NCBI RefSeq assembly: GCF_000472785.1
Contig: NZ_AXAL01000030.1
Location: 1 to 64,000, forward strand
Direction of reading: 5' to 3'
Source of the DNA: Mesorhizobium loti CJ3sym
GTDB lineage: Bacteria; Pseudomonadota; Alphaproteobacteria; Rhizobiales; Rhizobiaceae
Length of the DNA: 64,000 nucleotides
The notes below the pieces were generated by a model that saw only the letters and a program-made list of their open reading frames with translations, was not told where the DNA came from and made no database searches. Position 1 is the first letter of the stretch. Every line of letters starts with the position of its first letter. The translations under genes and the position numbers were made by a program. Shown here piece by piece: positions 8,735 through 15,944 of this stretch.

Positions 8735-8828
8735 TTTCGCGCTTAAACTCCAGCGTTAACGAAGTCGGAAGGAGTTGCTTAACGGTTCACCTCTATGTGA
8801 CGTCCGGGGGGTCCATGGCAAAGTGAGT

Positions 8829-9008
8829 ATGATGAGCGACAGCCCCGACAAGCGCAGCGAATGGCGTGCCATTCTTCATGTACAGGCCCGCGTCGCCGTC
8901 CTGTTCGTTCCCGTCGTTGCCAGCCTGCTGATCATCGCAGCACTTGCCGGCAACGACCGCAAATCCGTTCCCGACGTCGACCGGACGGTCACCGGGTCGG
9001 TGCGATAA
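8829..9008 (+). CDS. Small single-pass membrane protein, unknown
   Basis: 59 residues: a charged N-terminus (DSPDKRSEWR), one transmembrane helix (VAVLFVPVVASLLIIAALAG) and a short polar tail. It looks like a small inner-membrane protein. The start is uncertain: ATG at 8829 or 8832, or GTG at 8823 behind GGGGG. No family recognised. It lies between the BTAD regulator and another small gene. Confidence 0.5.
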   Translation: MMSDSPDKRSEWRAILHVQARVAVLFVPVVASLLIIAALAGNDRKSVPDVDRTVTGSVR

Positions 9009-9107
9009 GTCATCAAGACGGCACCCGGCACCAGTGGTCGAGCCTTCACCGGCGGAACTCCGCGCGCAGTCCAACATTGTCTTCCAGGACAGAATCTGGA
9101 GGATATG

Positions 9108-9281
9108 ATGACCAGAGCTTTCGACATCAACGACAACAGTAAAGAAAATCCCAAGCGCCCGCCGCAGCCCGAGACCGGCGACGATCTGAAAAAGAAGAAG
9201 GTCGATGGCAAAGCCTTCCAGGTGAATAAGAACAGCGTCGACAATCCGACGCCCACGCCAGTGAAACCAAAGCGGGACTGA
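9108..9281 (+). CDS. Small highly charged protein, unknown (57 aa)
   Basis: 57 codons from ATG 9108 to TGA 9279-9281, with a strong GGAGG at 9098-9102 five bases upstream. The product is hydrophilic and Lys/Pro/Asn-rich (DDLKKKKVDGKAF, PTPTPVKPKRD), probably disordered. An extra ATG at 9105 is too close to the RBS. No family recognised. The strong RBS and lack of competing genes support a real small gene. Confidence 0.55.
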   Translation: MTRAFDINDNSKENPKRPPQPETGDDLKKKKVDGKAFQVNKNSVDNPTPTPVKPKRD

Positions 9282-9319
9282 TCGAAAAAGATGGCCTGCG
9301 CCCGTCGATTGGCAAGCGC

Positions 9320-9871
9320 CTAAGAGCCGGTGCTTTCCGGTAGCATGCGCCTGAGCACGTCGTCCTTGCGGATGAAATGATGCCACAGCGCCGCGGCCGC
9401 ATGCACTCCGGCCAGGATGAGGATCGAATTGGCGCAGAGGCTGTGCAGCTCCCTGATGGTTCTGGCCGTGTCGCGATCCGGCGAAACCGGCGCCGGGATG
9501 GTGAAAAGGCCAAAGAAGCTCAAGGCGTCACCCCGGTACCAGGTCAGCAGGATGCCAAGAACCGGAATGGCCACCAGCAGGGCGTAAAGCAAGAGGTGCG
9601 CGACCTTGGCCGCCCATCGTTCAAGCTGTGACATTTCCGTCGGCAGCCCGGGTGTGCCCAGCGTCAGGCGAAGGCCGACCCGGATGACGACCAACGTGAA
9701 CAGCAATAGACCGAACGAAATATGCAGCCACCAGACCAGCGCCCGTCCCGGATCGCCTCGCGGAAAAAGCTCTTCAACGTACGTCAAGCCATAAAGGCCG
9801 ATGACCAGCAGAAACACCGCCCAATGAAGGGCCTTCTGCGCGCTTGTATAAATGGGGGTCATCCGAGCCAT
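9320..9871 (-). CDS. Cytochrome b561-family membrane protein
   Basis: 183 residues with four transmembrane helices and the histidines expected to ligate two hemes: H16 (KALHWAVF), the histidine in WWLHISFGLL, and histidines in the third and fourth helices (ELHSLCANS, LAGVHAAAALWHHF). Bacterial b561 proteins shuttle electrons between quinol and periplasmic partners or superoxide. No adjacent partner gene such as YceI is present. The start may be 9862 (MTPIYTS) instead. Confidence 0.88.
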   Translation of the reverse strand: MARMTPIYTSAQKALHWAVFLLVIGLYGLTYVEELFPRGDPGRALVWWLHISFGLLLFTLVVIRVGLRLTLGTPGLPTEMSQLERWAAKVAHLLLYALLVAIPVLGILLTWYRGDALSFFGLFTIPAPVSPDRDTARTIRELHSLCANSILILAGVHAAAALWHHFIRKDDVLRRMLPESTGS

Positions 9872-9982
9872 CCTGTTTTGAATGGTTCTAAACTAGCCGC
9901 CATCATGTCAAAGCTTTGTTCGGAAACGATCCTTTTTTGAAGCTGACAGTCGGCACCGGAAGGCACCATGCGTCAGCCAAAC

Positions 9983-10007
9983 AGAAGTCCGGACGAACCG
10001 GGCTTCT
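9983..10007. terminator. Hairpin with 10-bp stem (weak terminator)
   Basis: AGAAGTCCGG and CCGGGCTTCT pair (one G-U) around ACGAA. It has the same stem-loop core as the good terminator at 14121-14149 but lacks a long T run on either strand. It lies just past the UBP zinc-finger gene and may end the minus-strand operon. Confidence 0.35.
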
Positions 10008-10029
10008 TAATCGGGTCTCCTAGTGCACC

Positions 10030-10338
10030 TCAATAAAAGCGCGGGATCGGACCGTTCTGCGGCGTGGTGCGGTCGCCGAGGTCGAGAAAAACCTCGTCGA
10101 CATAGCACCAGCCCCAGCCTTCCGGCGGGTCATAGCCCTCGATGATGGGATGGCTGGTGGCGTGGAAATGTTTTGTCGCGTGGCGGTTGGGCGAGTCGTC
10201 GCAGCAGCCGACATGGCCGCAAGTGCGGCAGAGCCGCAGATGCACCCACCACGAGCCGCTCTTCAGGCATTCCTCGCAGCCGAGCGCGCTCGGCGTCACG
10301 TCCTTGATCCCAGCCGCGTGTTTGCATTCATCCGCCAT
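10030..10338 (-). CDS. UBP-type zinc-finger protein
   Basis: 102 residues forming a single ZnF-UBP domain: C.H near the start (DECKHAAGI), CEEC, CRTCGHVGCCDDS and HATKHFHATSHPIIEG supply the Cys/His zinc ligands. In eukaryotes this domain binds the free ubiquitin C-terminus; its bacterial role is not established. ATG 10338 has AGGAG upstream (GTCCAGGAGAGTGTG). The gene follows the flavoprotein at 10353-12095 by 14 bases on the same strand, so they form an operon. This pairing suggests the zinc finger serves the flavoprotein (inference). Confidence 0.85.
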   Translation of the reverse strand: MADECKHAAGIKDVTPSALGCEECLKSGSWWVHLRLCRTCGHVGCCDDSPNRHATKHFHATSHPIIEGYDPPEGWGWCYVDEVFLDLGDRTTPQNGPIPRFY

Positions 10339-10352
10339 CACACTCTCCTGGA

Positions 10353-12095
10353 CTATCTCTTTGTTGAAGTATGATCTTGCCCAGAAAACCGGGGCCCACT
10401 TTTCGGGATCATACTTTGAAGCGACGTGGCGTGGCTGCCGTCCTGCGCAAGATAAGCATGCAGTGCCGCGACCACCTGGGCGCCCTCGCCGACGGCCGCC
10501 GCAACGCGTTTGACCGAGCCGCAGCGCACGTCGCCGATGGCGAACACGCCGCTGCGGCTGGTTTCCATAAGGCCGTGATCCGCTCCCAGCTCCGACCCGG
10601 TGCGCACGAACCCCTTCGCGTCCAGCGCCACATTGCAGTGCGCCAGCCAGTCGGTGTTCGGATCGGCACCGATGAACAGGAAGAGATGGCGGATCGGGCG
10701 GGTCGTTTCTTCGCCGCTGACGCGGTTGCGCCAGCGGACCGTGGCAAGATTGCCCTTCTCGCCCTCCAGCGCCTGGATTTCGGTTTGGGTCAGCACCTCT
10801 ATGTTCGGTTGCGCCCTGATGCGCTCAACGAGGTAGCGCGACATGGTTGCATCGAGGCTGCCGCCGCGCGCCAGCAGCGCCACCTTGCGTGCGTGGCTGG
10901 CGAGGTAGACCGCGGCCTGGCCGGCTGAATTGCCGGCGCCGACCAGCGCCACTTCCTGCCCCGCGCAAAGCCGCCCTTCGATGGGCGACGCCCAATAATG
11001 CACCGACGTTCCCTCGAACTGCGACAGGTTGGCGACATCGAGACGCCGATAGCGCGCGCCACTGGCGATCACCACGCTGCGCGTGCGCACCGTCTCGCCG
11101 TCGCCGACATCGAGCAAGTAGCGGGCGCCTGAATTGTCTGTCGCCGCGCTCAACAGCTTCGCCTCGTCCGGGATCACCATTTCGACGCCGAATTTCTGCG
11201 CCTGGTTGTAGGCGCGCGCCATCAGCGCCATGCCGGTAATGCCTGTGGGGAAGCCGAGATAGTTTTCGATACGGGCCGACGCGCCCGCCTGTCCGCCGAA
11301 GGCCCGGCAATCGAGCACGATGGTCGACAGCCCTTCCGAGGCCGCATAGACGGCTGCCGCCAGTCCGGCGGGGCCAGCGCCGACAATGGCGACGTCATAC
11401 AGCGTGTCGGCATCGATCGGCCTGAGCAGGCCGATGCAGCGGGCGAGGTCCTTCTCGCTCGGGTTCATCAGCAGCCTGCCGTTCGGGCACAGCACGACCG
11501 GCAGATGGTGAGGATCGACGTCGAAGCGTTCGACCAGGGTTTTCGCGCAAGGGTCGCTGCCGGAATCGAGCACACGGTGCGGCTGGCCGCTGCGGGCCAG
11601 AAACCCTTGCAGCCGCAGCACGTCGCCATTGCCTGATGGTCCGATGATGATCGGCCCGCTGGTGGCGCTTTCCAGGAGCCCGACACGGCGCAGGATCAGC
11701 GCCCGCATGATGCGCTCGCCGAGATTGGCCTCCTGCACCATCAGGTCGCGCACGCGCTGCGAAGGGATGACGAAGGCCTCGACCGGCTCGGCCGCCTCGG
11801 CATTGACCAGCGAGGGTCGAGCCGAAAGCTGCGCCAGTTCACCGACGAAGCTGCCCGGGCCATGGGTGACGATCGTGTCGCGCCGGCCGAGGCCACCATC
11901 CTGGGTTATATCCACCGTGCCCGACAGGACGACGATCAGCCCGGGCGCGACATCGCCGGCCTTGATGATGTGCTCGCCGGCGGCATAGGCGCTGGCCTCG
12001 CCGAAACGGCGCATGTGGTCGAGGTCTGCTTCGGTCAGCGTCGGAAAGGCCTGGTCGCGACGGGCGCCTAAGATTGCGGTGCTGGATTGAGACAT
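10353..12095 (-). CDS. cNMP-binding-domain fused thioredoxin-reductase-like flavoprotein without CxxC
   Basis: 580 residues. Residues ~15-140 are a cyclic-nucleotide-binding fold (YAAGEHIIKAGDVAPGLIVV, GPGSFVGELAQLSARPSLV). A thioredoxin-like spacer follows (~165-225), then a TrxR-type flavin reductase with FAD motif VAIVGAGPAGLAAAVYAASEG and NAD(P)H motif VALVGAGNSAGQAAVYLA. Where TrxB has CATC the sequence reads HYWASPIEG, so the redox cysteine pair is absent. It may therefore be a cNMP- or redox-responsive reductase acting through another partner. The last ~15 residues (IPKSGPRFSGQDH) are encoded by a palindromic intergenic repeat. It is the first gene of an operon with the UBP zinc finger. 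Confidence 0.87.
   Translation of the reverse strand: MSQSSTAILGARRDQAFPTLTEADLDHMRRFGEASAYAAGEHIIKAGDVAPGLIVVLSGTVDITQDGGLGRRDTIVTHGPGSFVGELAQLSARPSLVNAEAAEPVEAFVIPSQRVRDLMVQEANLGERIMRALILRRVGLLESATSGPIIIGPSGNGDVLRLQGFLARSGQPHRVLDSGSDPCAKTLVERFDVDPHHLPVVLCPNGRLLMNPSEKDLARCIGLLRPIDADTLYDVAIVGAGPAGLAAAVYAASEGLSTIVLDCRAFGGQAGASARIENYLGFPTGITGMALMARAYNQAQKFGVEMVIPDEAKLLSAATDNSGARYLLDVGDGETVRTRSVVIASGARYRRLDVANLSQFEGTSVHYWASPIEGRLCAGQEVALVGAGNSAGQAAVYLASHARKVALLARGGSLDATMSRYLVERIRAQPNIEVLTQTEIQALEGEKGNLATVRWRNRVSGEETTRPIRHLFLFIGADPNTDWLAHCNVALDAKGFVRTGSELGADHGLMETSRSGVFAIGDVRCGSVKRVAAAVGEGAQVVAALHAYLAQDGSHATSLQSMIPKSGPRFSGQDHTSTKR
10371..10418. repeat. Palindromic repeat, family C, inside the 3' end of a gene
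   Basis: Arms GTATGATC and GATCATAC enclose CCCAGAAAACCGG and CCCACTTTTCGGG. It matches the element at 24484-24549. Here it provides the last codons of the flavoprotein gene, implying insertion at or near the old stop codon. Confidence 0.65.
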
Positions 12096-12147
12096 GGTTG
12101 CGAGCGTAGCGAAGTGGCCGTCCGGTTTGAAGCGGTTTGTTCAGTGC

Positions 12148-13012
12148 CTAGCCGCGAGGAGAGGTTGGCGGTGGCAAGGCGGCGGTCCGTTCCTCGCTGC
12201 GGCCATCGCTCTTGGAAAAGTCTGGAAAGCTTGGATTGGAGTTGATCTCGTAGACCTGCAGCCGGCCCTGACGGAAGCCGTAATCGACGCGCCCGAAATC
12301 GAGGCCGCCGATGCGAAAGACATTGGCAAGGTGGTCGGCATGCGGATTGCGGCGGATGAAATCGAGTTCCTCCTCGGCCTCGGCGGGGCCGATCGCGGCG
12401 GAGTTTCTTTTTGACGACCCATTGCTCGCTGCGCATCAAATGCTGCGGCACAATGGCGCCGCCAACATAGAAGGCGCCATATTTGCGATAAAAACCCTTC
12501 TCGTCAGGTTCGCCGACATAGCCCACGGCGATCCGTCCCTTCAGGGCCCTGCCATTGCGCCGCATCTGCGCTATCGCGTCGTCAAACTCCGCGTCGGATC
12601 GCAGAATGCCTGTCTCGGGTCCGCCATATCCGTCCTCGGCGCGCAGGAAAGCCAGATACTTCGTTGGTTTCGCCCCGGTATCAAGGCGCTGGACGGCGAA
12701 GTCGTTGATGCCTTGCATATTGAGCTTGTGGAGCAGCGGGACCCGCTCGAGAGCGTACAGCGGGTGGTTCAAAATGCGGATTTCAGGCGCTTGCGCTTGC
12801 AGTCTCAAGGCCACCGTCGATGCGCAGTCCAGTTCATAGCGCGACAGCCGATCGAAGTCGGTTTAGATGTGATGGGCGAGCGGTGTCGCCCGTTCGAAAA
12901 ACATCTCCTCATAGGTGATGTAGGACAACAGTCCGTTTGCTTCGGCCCCGAGAGCATGGATCAACCGCTGGATTGTCGTGCTGAACCGGGCGGTGACGAC
13001 ATAGACGATCAT
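12148..13012 (-). pseudogene. Broken ATP-grasp (RimK-like) gene: nonsense codon plus frameshift
   Basis: From ATG 13012, with AAGGAGAG upstream, the frame reads MIVYVVTARFSTTIQRLIHAL and is open for 49 codons to a TAA at 12863-12865. It then resumes in frame (TDFDRLSRYELDCAS ... LNHPLYALERVPLLHKLN). Near 12408-12417 (AAAAAGAAAC on the minus strand) it shifts by one base. The shifted frame continues FIRRNPHADHLANVFRIGG, DFGRVDYGFRQG and VYEINSNPSFPDF, a typical ATP-grasp C-terminus, to TAG at 12148-12150. Two independent lesions make a true pseudogene likely; one could be a sequencing error. It is divergent from the intact ATP-grasp gene at 13167. Confidence 0.8.
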
Positions 13013-13166
13013 TCGAAAGCTTCTCTCCTTCGGGACCCTCGACAGAGTATTGTCCTATATAGCCCGACTGGTAGAAATTACGTTGGCGCTGCAGGGCGGT
13101 TCGTTGCTAACTGAAACAGGTCCGAGACGTCTTGTAACCGCGCTCTTATGGCGAGTGAAACCCGGC

Positions 13167-14105
13167 ATGCCGCAGTTCAATTTGGCGTTCTACTGCTTCC
13201 CAAAGAAGGAAGCCATCGAGGATTTCCGGGCCGCGGCCACGTTGATCGAGGCGCGCGCGAAAGACATCAAGGTCAGTGTCATGTCGACGGCATCGGTGCT
13301 GACGACCTTGCGAACGCCAACGATTGCCATCAGGCCGACCCTCTCCATCGAGCTGGATCGGCTTAAATGGCTGAGGCCGCTGCGCGGAACGCGCCTCGTC
13401 CATCAACGCATGGGCAAGATCGAGGAAGTATCCGCACTCGAAACCGCGGGGCTTCCTGTGCCCAGGTGGACGGAAATCGTGCCAGGGACAAAACTCGATC
13501 CCGCAGCGTGGGGTCCGTACGTGGTTGTAAAACCTTCGCGTGGCAAACGCGGAGCATTCGTGCGCATAACCAAAACCGGGCGGGTGCGCTACACCGCCCC
13601 ATCCGACTATCCGCAAGATCACCCGGGCAGACGCGCGGCGATGATCGCCCAGCAATACATCCATACCGGTCCATGGCCCACGGCCTATCGAGTGCTCACC
13701 TATCTCGGCAAGCCTCTGGCCGCGATCCAGTATGAGGGCAGGCGCGACCTCAATCCATTGAGTGGTTCCGATGGGTTTCGGGCGGCTCCTGGGGCATCGA
13801 TCATAGCTTCGGCCAAGGGATGCACGATTGCGCTCACGACGGACCAGGACGTGCTTGAGCTTGCCGTTCGCGCGCATGCCGTTTTCCCGACCATTCCGTC
13901 ACTCGGCGTGGACATCCTGCGCGACGCCGAGACGGGCGAACTTTTCCTTCTCGAACTCAATCCGTCCGGCAACAGCTGGATGCTGTGCGGAACGGCCGGG
14001 CGCAACATACAAAAGCAGTTCGGCCTCAACTTCTATGAACAGTTCGGCGCGCTCGATATCATTGCGGAGACGTCGATCGAGGCCACGCGCAGACTGGCTG
14101 TCTGA
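13167..14105 (+). CDS. ATP-grasp domain protein, substrate unknown
   Basis: About 312 residues. ATP-grasp features: VHQRMGKIEEVSALETAGLPVP, VVKPSRGKRGAFVRI (ATP-binding lysine and loop), IAQQYIHTGPWPTAYRV, and the metal-binding LGVDILRD.....FLLELNPSGNSW. Such enzymes join a carboxylate to an amine or thiol through an acyl phosphate. The substrate is unknown and no partner enzyme is adjacent. The frame is open further upstream (to 13050) but ATG 13167 gives the natural N-terminus; its RBS is weak. A terminator follows at 14121. Confidence 0.75.
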   Translation: MPQFNLAFYCFPKKEAIEDFRAAATLIEARAKDIKVSVMSTASVLTTLRTPTIAIRPTLSIELDRLKWLRPLRGTRLVHQRMGKIEEVSALETAGLPVPRWTEIVPGTKLDPAAWGPYVVVKPSRGKRGAFVRITKTGRVRYTAPSDYPQDHPGRRAAMIAQQYIHTGPWPTAYRVLTYLGKPLAAIQYEGRRDLNPLSGSDGFRAAPGASIIASAKGCTIALTTDQDVLELAVRAHAVFPTIPSLGVDILRDAETGELFLLELNPSGNSWMLCGTAGRNIQKQFGLNFYEQFGALDIIAETSIEATRRLAV

Positions 14106-14120
14106 CGGCGATTCCTAAAG

Positions 14121-14149
14121 AAAAAGCCCGGACGAACCGGGCTTTTTTC
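14121..14149 (+). terminator. Rho-independent terminator
   Basis: AAAAAGCCCGG - ACGAA - CCGGGCTTTTTTCT: an uninterrupted GC stem with a U tract, 16 bases after the ATP-grasp stop codon. The A tract may also let it work for the minus strand. Confidence 0.85.
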
Positions 14150-14188
14150 TTATGCGTCTGAACCATCTAACGGTCCGAAACGGGAATT

Positions 14189-14273
14189 TGGTGCCCAGAA
14201 GAGGACTCGAACCTCCACTCCTTGCGGAACACGGACCTGAACCGTGCGCGTCTACCAATTCCGCCATCTGGGC
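14189..14273 (-). tRNA. tRNA-Leu (anticodon CAG)
   Basis: On the minus strand the acceptor GCCCAGA pairs with TCTGGGC, followed by A and an encoded CCA (14189-14191). The D-arm reads GGCGGAATTGGTAGACGC. The anticodon arm is CACGG-TTCAGGT-CCGTG with CAG in the loop, and a long class II variable arm and GGTTCGAGTCC T-arm follow. 85 bases in all. The flanking 14150-14188 and 14274-14413 hold no gene I can support. Confidence 0.95.
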
Positions 14274-14413
14274 TGGTGCGGGCTCATGTAAGCGGGCAAG
14301 CGATTGCTGTCAACGCGCTTTTTGGACCATAACGCCGAAAGCTAGAATCACAGCTTTGGCAAAAGCGCATGGTCCGGCCGAGCCAACACCTCTGCTTGCC
14401 GGCTCAGGAACCG

Positions 14414-15034
14414 TCAGCCTTCCAGCACTTCCTTCGACGCCACGGTGGAATCGGCGTTGAGCTGGTAGATGACCGGCACGCCGGTGCCGAGTTCGAGCTT
14501 GACGATCTCCTCGCCCGACTTGCCGTCCAGCGCCATGATCAGCGCGCGCAGCGAGTTGCCGTGGGCGGCGACCAGCACGGTGCCGCCGCGCAGCACATGC
14601 GGCTGCAGATCGTGCAGATAGTAGGGCCAGACGCGGGCGCCGGTGTCCTTCAGGCTTTCGCCGGCGGGCGGCGGCACGTCGTAGGAGCGGCGCCAGACAT
14701 GGACCTGCTCCTCGCCCCATTTCTGGCGGGCATCGTCCTTGTTGAGGCCGGAGAGGTCGCCATAGTCGCGCTCGTTGAGCGCCTGGTCGCGGATAGTTTT
14801 CAGGTCGCTCTGGCCGACCGCGTCGAGAATGTGCTGGCAGGTCTTTTGCGCCCGGATCAGCGCCGAGGTGAAGGCGATGTCGAACTTCAGGCCGCGCGCC
14901 TTGAGTTTCTGGCCGGCGGCCTTGGCCTCGGCATGGCCCTGCTCGGTCAGGTCGACATCGCGCCACCCGGTGAACAGGTTTTTCAAATTCCATTCGCTCT
15001 GGCCGTGACGCACGAGCACGAGAGTTCTCGACAT
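14414..15034 (-). CDS. gpmA: 2,3-bisphosphoglycerate-dependent phosphoglycerate mutase
   Basis: 206 residues, the short alphaproteobacterial form. It interconverts 3- and 2-phosphoglycerate in glycolysis and gluconeogenesis. LVLVRHGQSEWN carries the phosphohistidine, ALNERDYGDLSG the acid residue, and VAAHGNSLRAL the second active-site histidine. GGGAGC precedes the start (TAGGGAGCAGAC). It lies 88 bases downstream of dapB on the same strand, separated by a palindromic repeat. Confidence 0.95.
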   Translation of the reverse strand: MSRTLVLVRHGQSEWNLKNLFTGWRDVDLTEQGHAEAKAAGQKLKARGLKFDIAFTSALIRAQKTCQHILDAVGQSDLKTIRDQALNERDYGDLSGLNKDDARQKWGEEQVHVWRRSYDVPPPAGESLKDTGARVWPYYLHDLQPHVLRGGTVLVAAHGNSLRALIMALDGKSGEEIVKLELGTGVPVIYQLNADSTVASKEVLEG

Positions 15035-15048
15035 GTCTGCTCCCTACA

Positions 15049-15098
15049 AGAGCAATTCCAGGAAAAGTGTGAAGCGGTTTTCCGTCCGGAATTGCGTT
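15049..15098. repeat. Palindromic intergenic repeat, family C
   Basis: GAGCAATTCCAGGAAAAGTG ... CGGTTTTCCGTCCGGAATTGCG: arms GCAATTCC and GGAATTGC enclose GGAAAAGTG and CGGTTTTCC. This is a common rhizobial intergenic palindrome. It lies between dapB and gpmA. Confidence 0.7.
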
Positions 15099-15122
15099 AA
15101 AACAAAGTGTGGATGGCACGCC

Positions 15123-15944
15123 TCAGCTCAGGCCGAGCACGTCCCGCATCGAATACAGTCCTGGCTTCTTGCCACGCGCCCACAGTGCCGCCTTGACGGC
15201 GCCGCGAGCGAAGATGGCGCGGTCTTCGGCATGGTGGGACAGCGTGATGCGCTCGCCGGTGCCGGCCAGGATCACTGAGTGGTCGCCGACCACCGAGCCA
15301 CCACGCAGCGTGGCAAAGCCGATCGAGCCGGTCTTTCGCACACCCGTGTGGCCGTCGCGTGAACGCACATCATTGCCGGCCAGCGCGATGCCGCGCCCGG
15401 TGGCGGCGGCCTCGCCCAGCAGAAGTGCTGTGCCCGACGGCGCGTCGACCTTGTGCTTGTGGTGCATTTCGAGGATCTCGATGTCGAAATCGTCGGCATC
15501 AAGCGCGCGTGCCGCCTGTTCAACCAGCACCGCCAGAAGATTGACGCCAAGGCTCATATTGCCCGACTTGACGATCGTCGCGTGGCGGGCGGCGGCCGCG
15601 ATCTTCGCATTGTCGTCGGCCGAACAGCCGGTCGTGCCGATGACATGGACGATGCGCGCCTGCGCAGCGTAGCCGGCGAATTCGACCGTCGAGGCCGGCG
15701 TAGTGAAGTCGAGCACGCCGTCGGCCTTGGCGAAGACCGGCAGCGGATCACTGCCGATCGCCACGTCGATGCGGCCGACGCCGGCGACTTCGCCTGCATC
15801 CTTGCCCAGATGAGGCGAATCCGCGCGCTCGACCGCGCCGATGACACGGGCGCCCGGAATGCTGTGGATGGCGCGGATCAGCGTCTGGCCCATGCGGCCG
15901 GCAGCGCCAACCACCACCAGGCCCATATCGCCTGCTTCGCTCAT
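15123..15944 (-). CDS. dapB: 4-hydroxy-tetrahydrodipicolinate reductase
   Basis: 273 residues. NAD(P)H-dependent step of lysine and diaminopimelate synthesis. N-terminal Rossmann motif VVGAAGRMGQTL; DFTTPAST and GTTGC bind substrate and cofactor; catalytic EMHHKHKVDAPSGTA (His-His, Lys). Its ATG overlaps the stop of the ABC exporter gene by 4 bases (ATGA), implying translational coupling. Confidence 0.96.
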   Translation of the reverse strand: MSEAGDMGLVVVGAAGRMGQTLIRAIHSIPGARVIGAVERADSPHLGKDAGEVAGVGRIDVAIGSDPLPVFAKADGVLDFTTPASTVEFAGYAAQARIVHVIGTTGCSADDNAKIAAAARHATIVKSGNMSLGVNLLAVLVEQAARALDADDFDIEILEMHHKHKVDAPSGTALLLGEAAATGRGIALAGNDVRSRDGHTGVRKTGSIGFATLRGGSVVGDHSVILAGTGERITLSHHAEDRAIFARGAVKAALWARGKKPGLYSMRDVLGLS

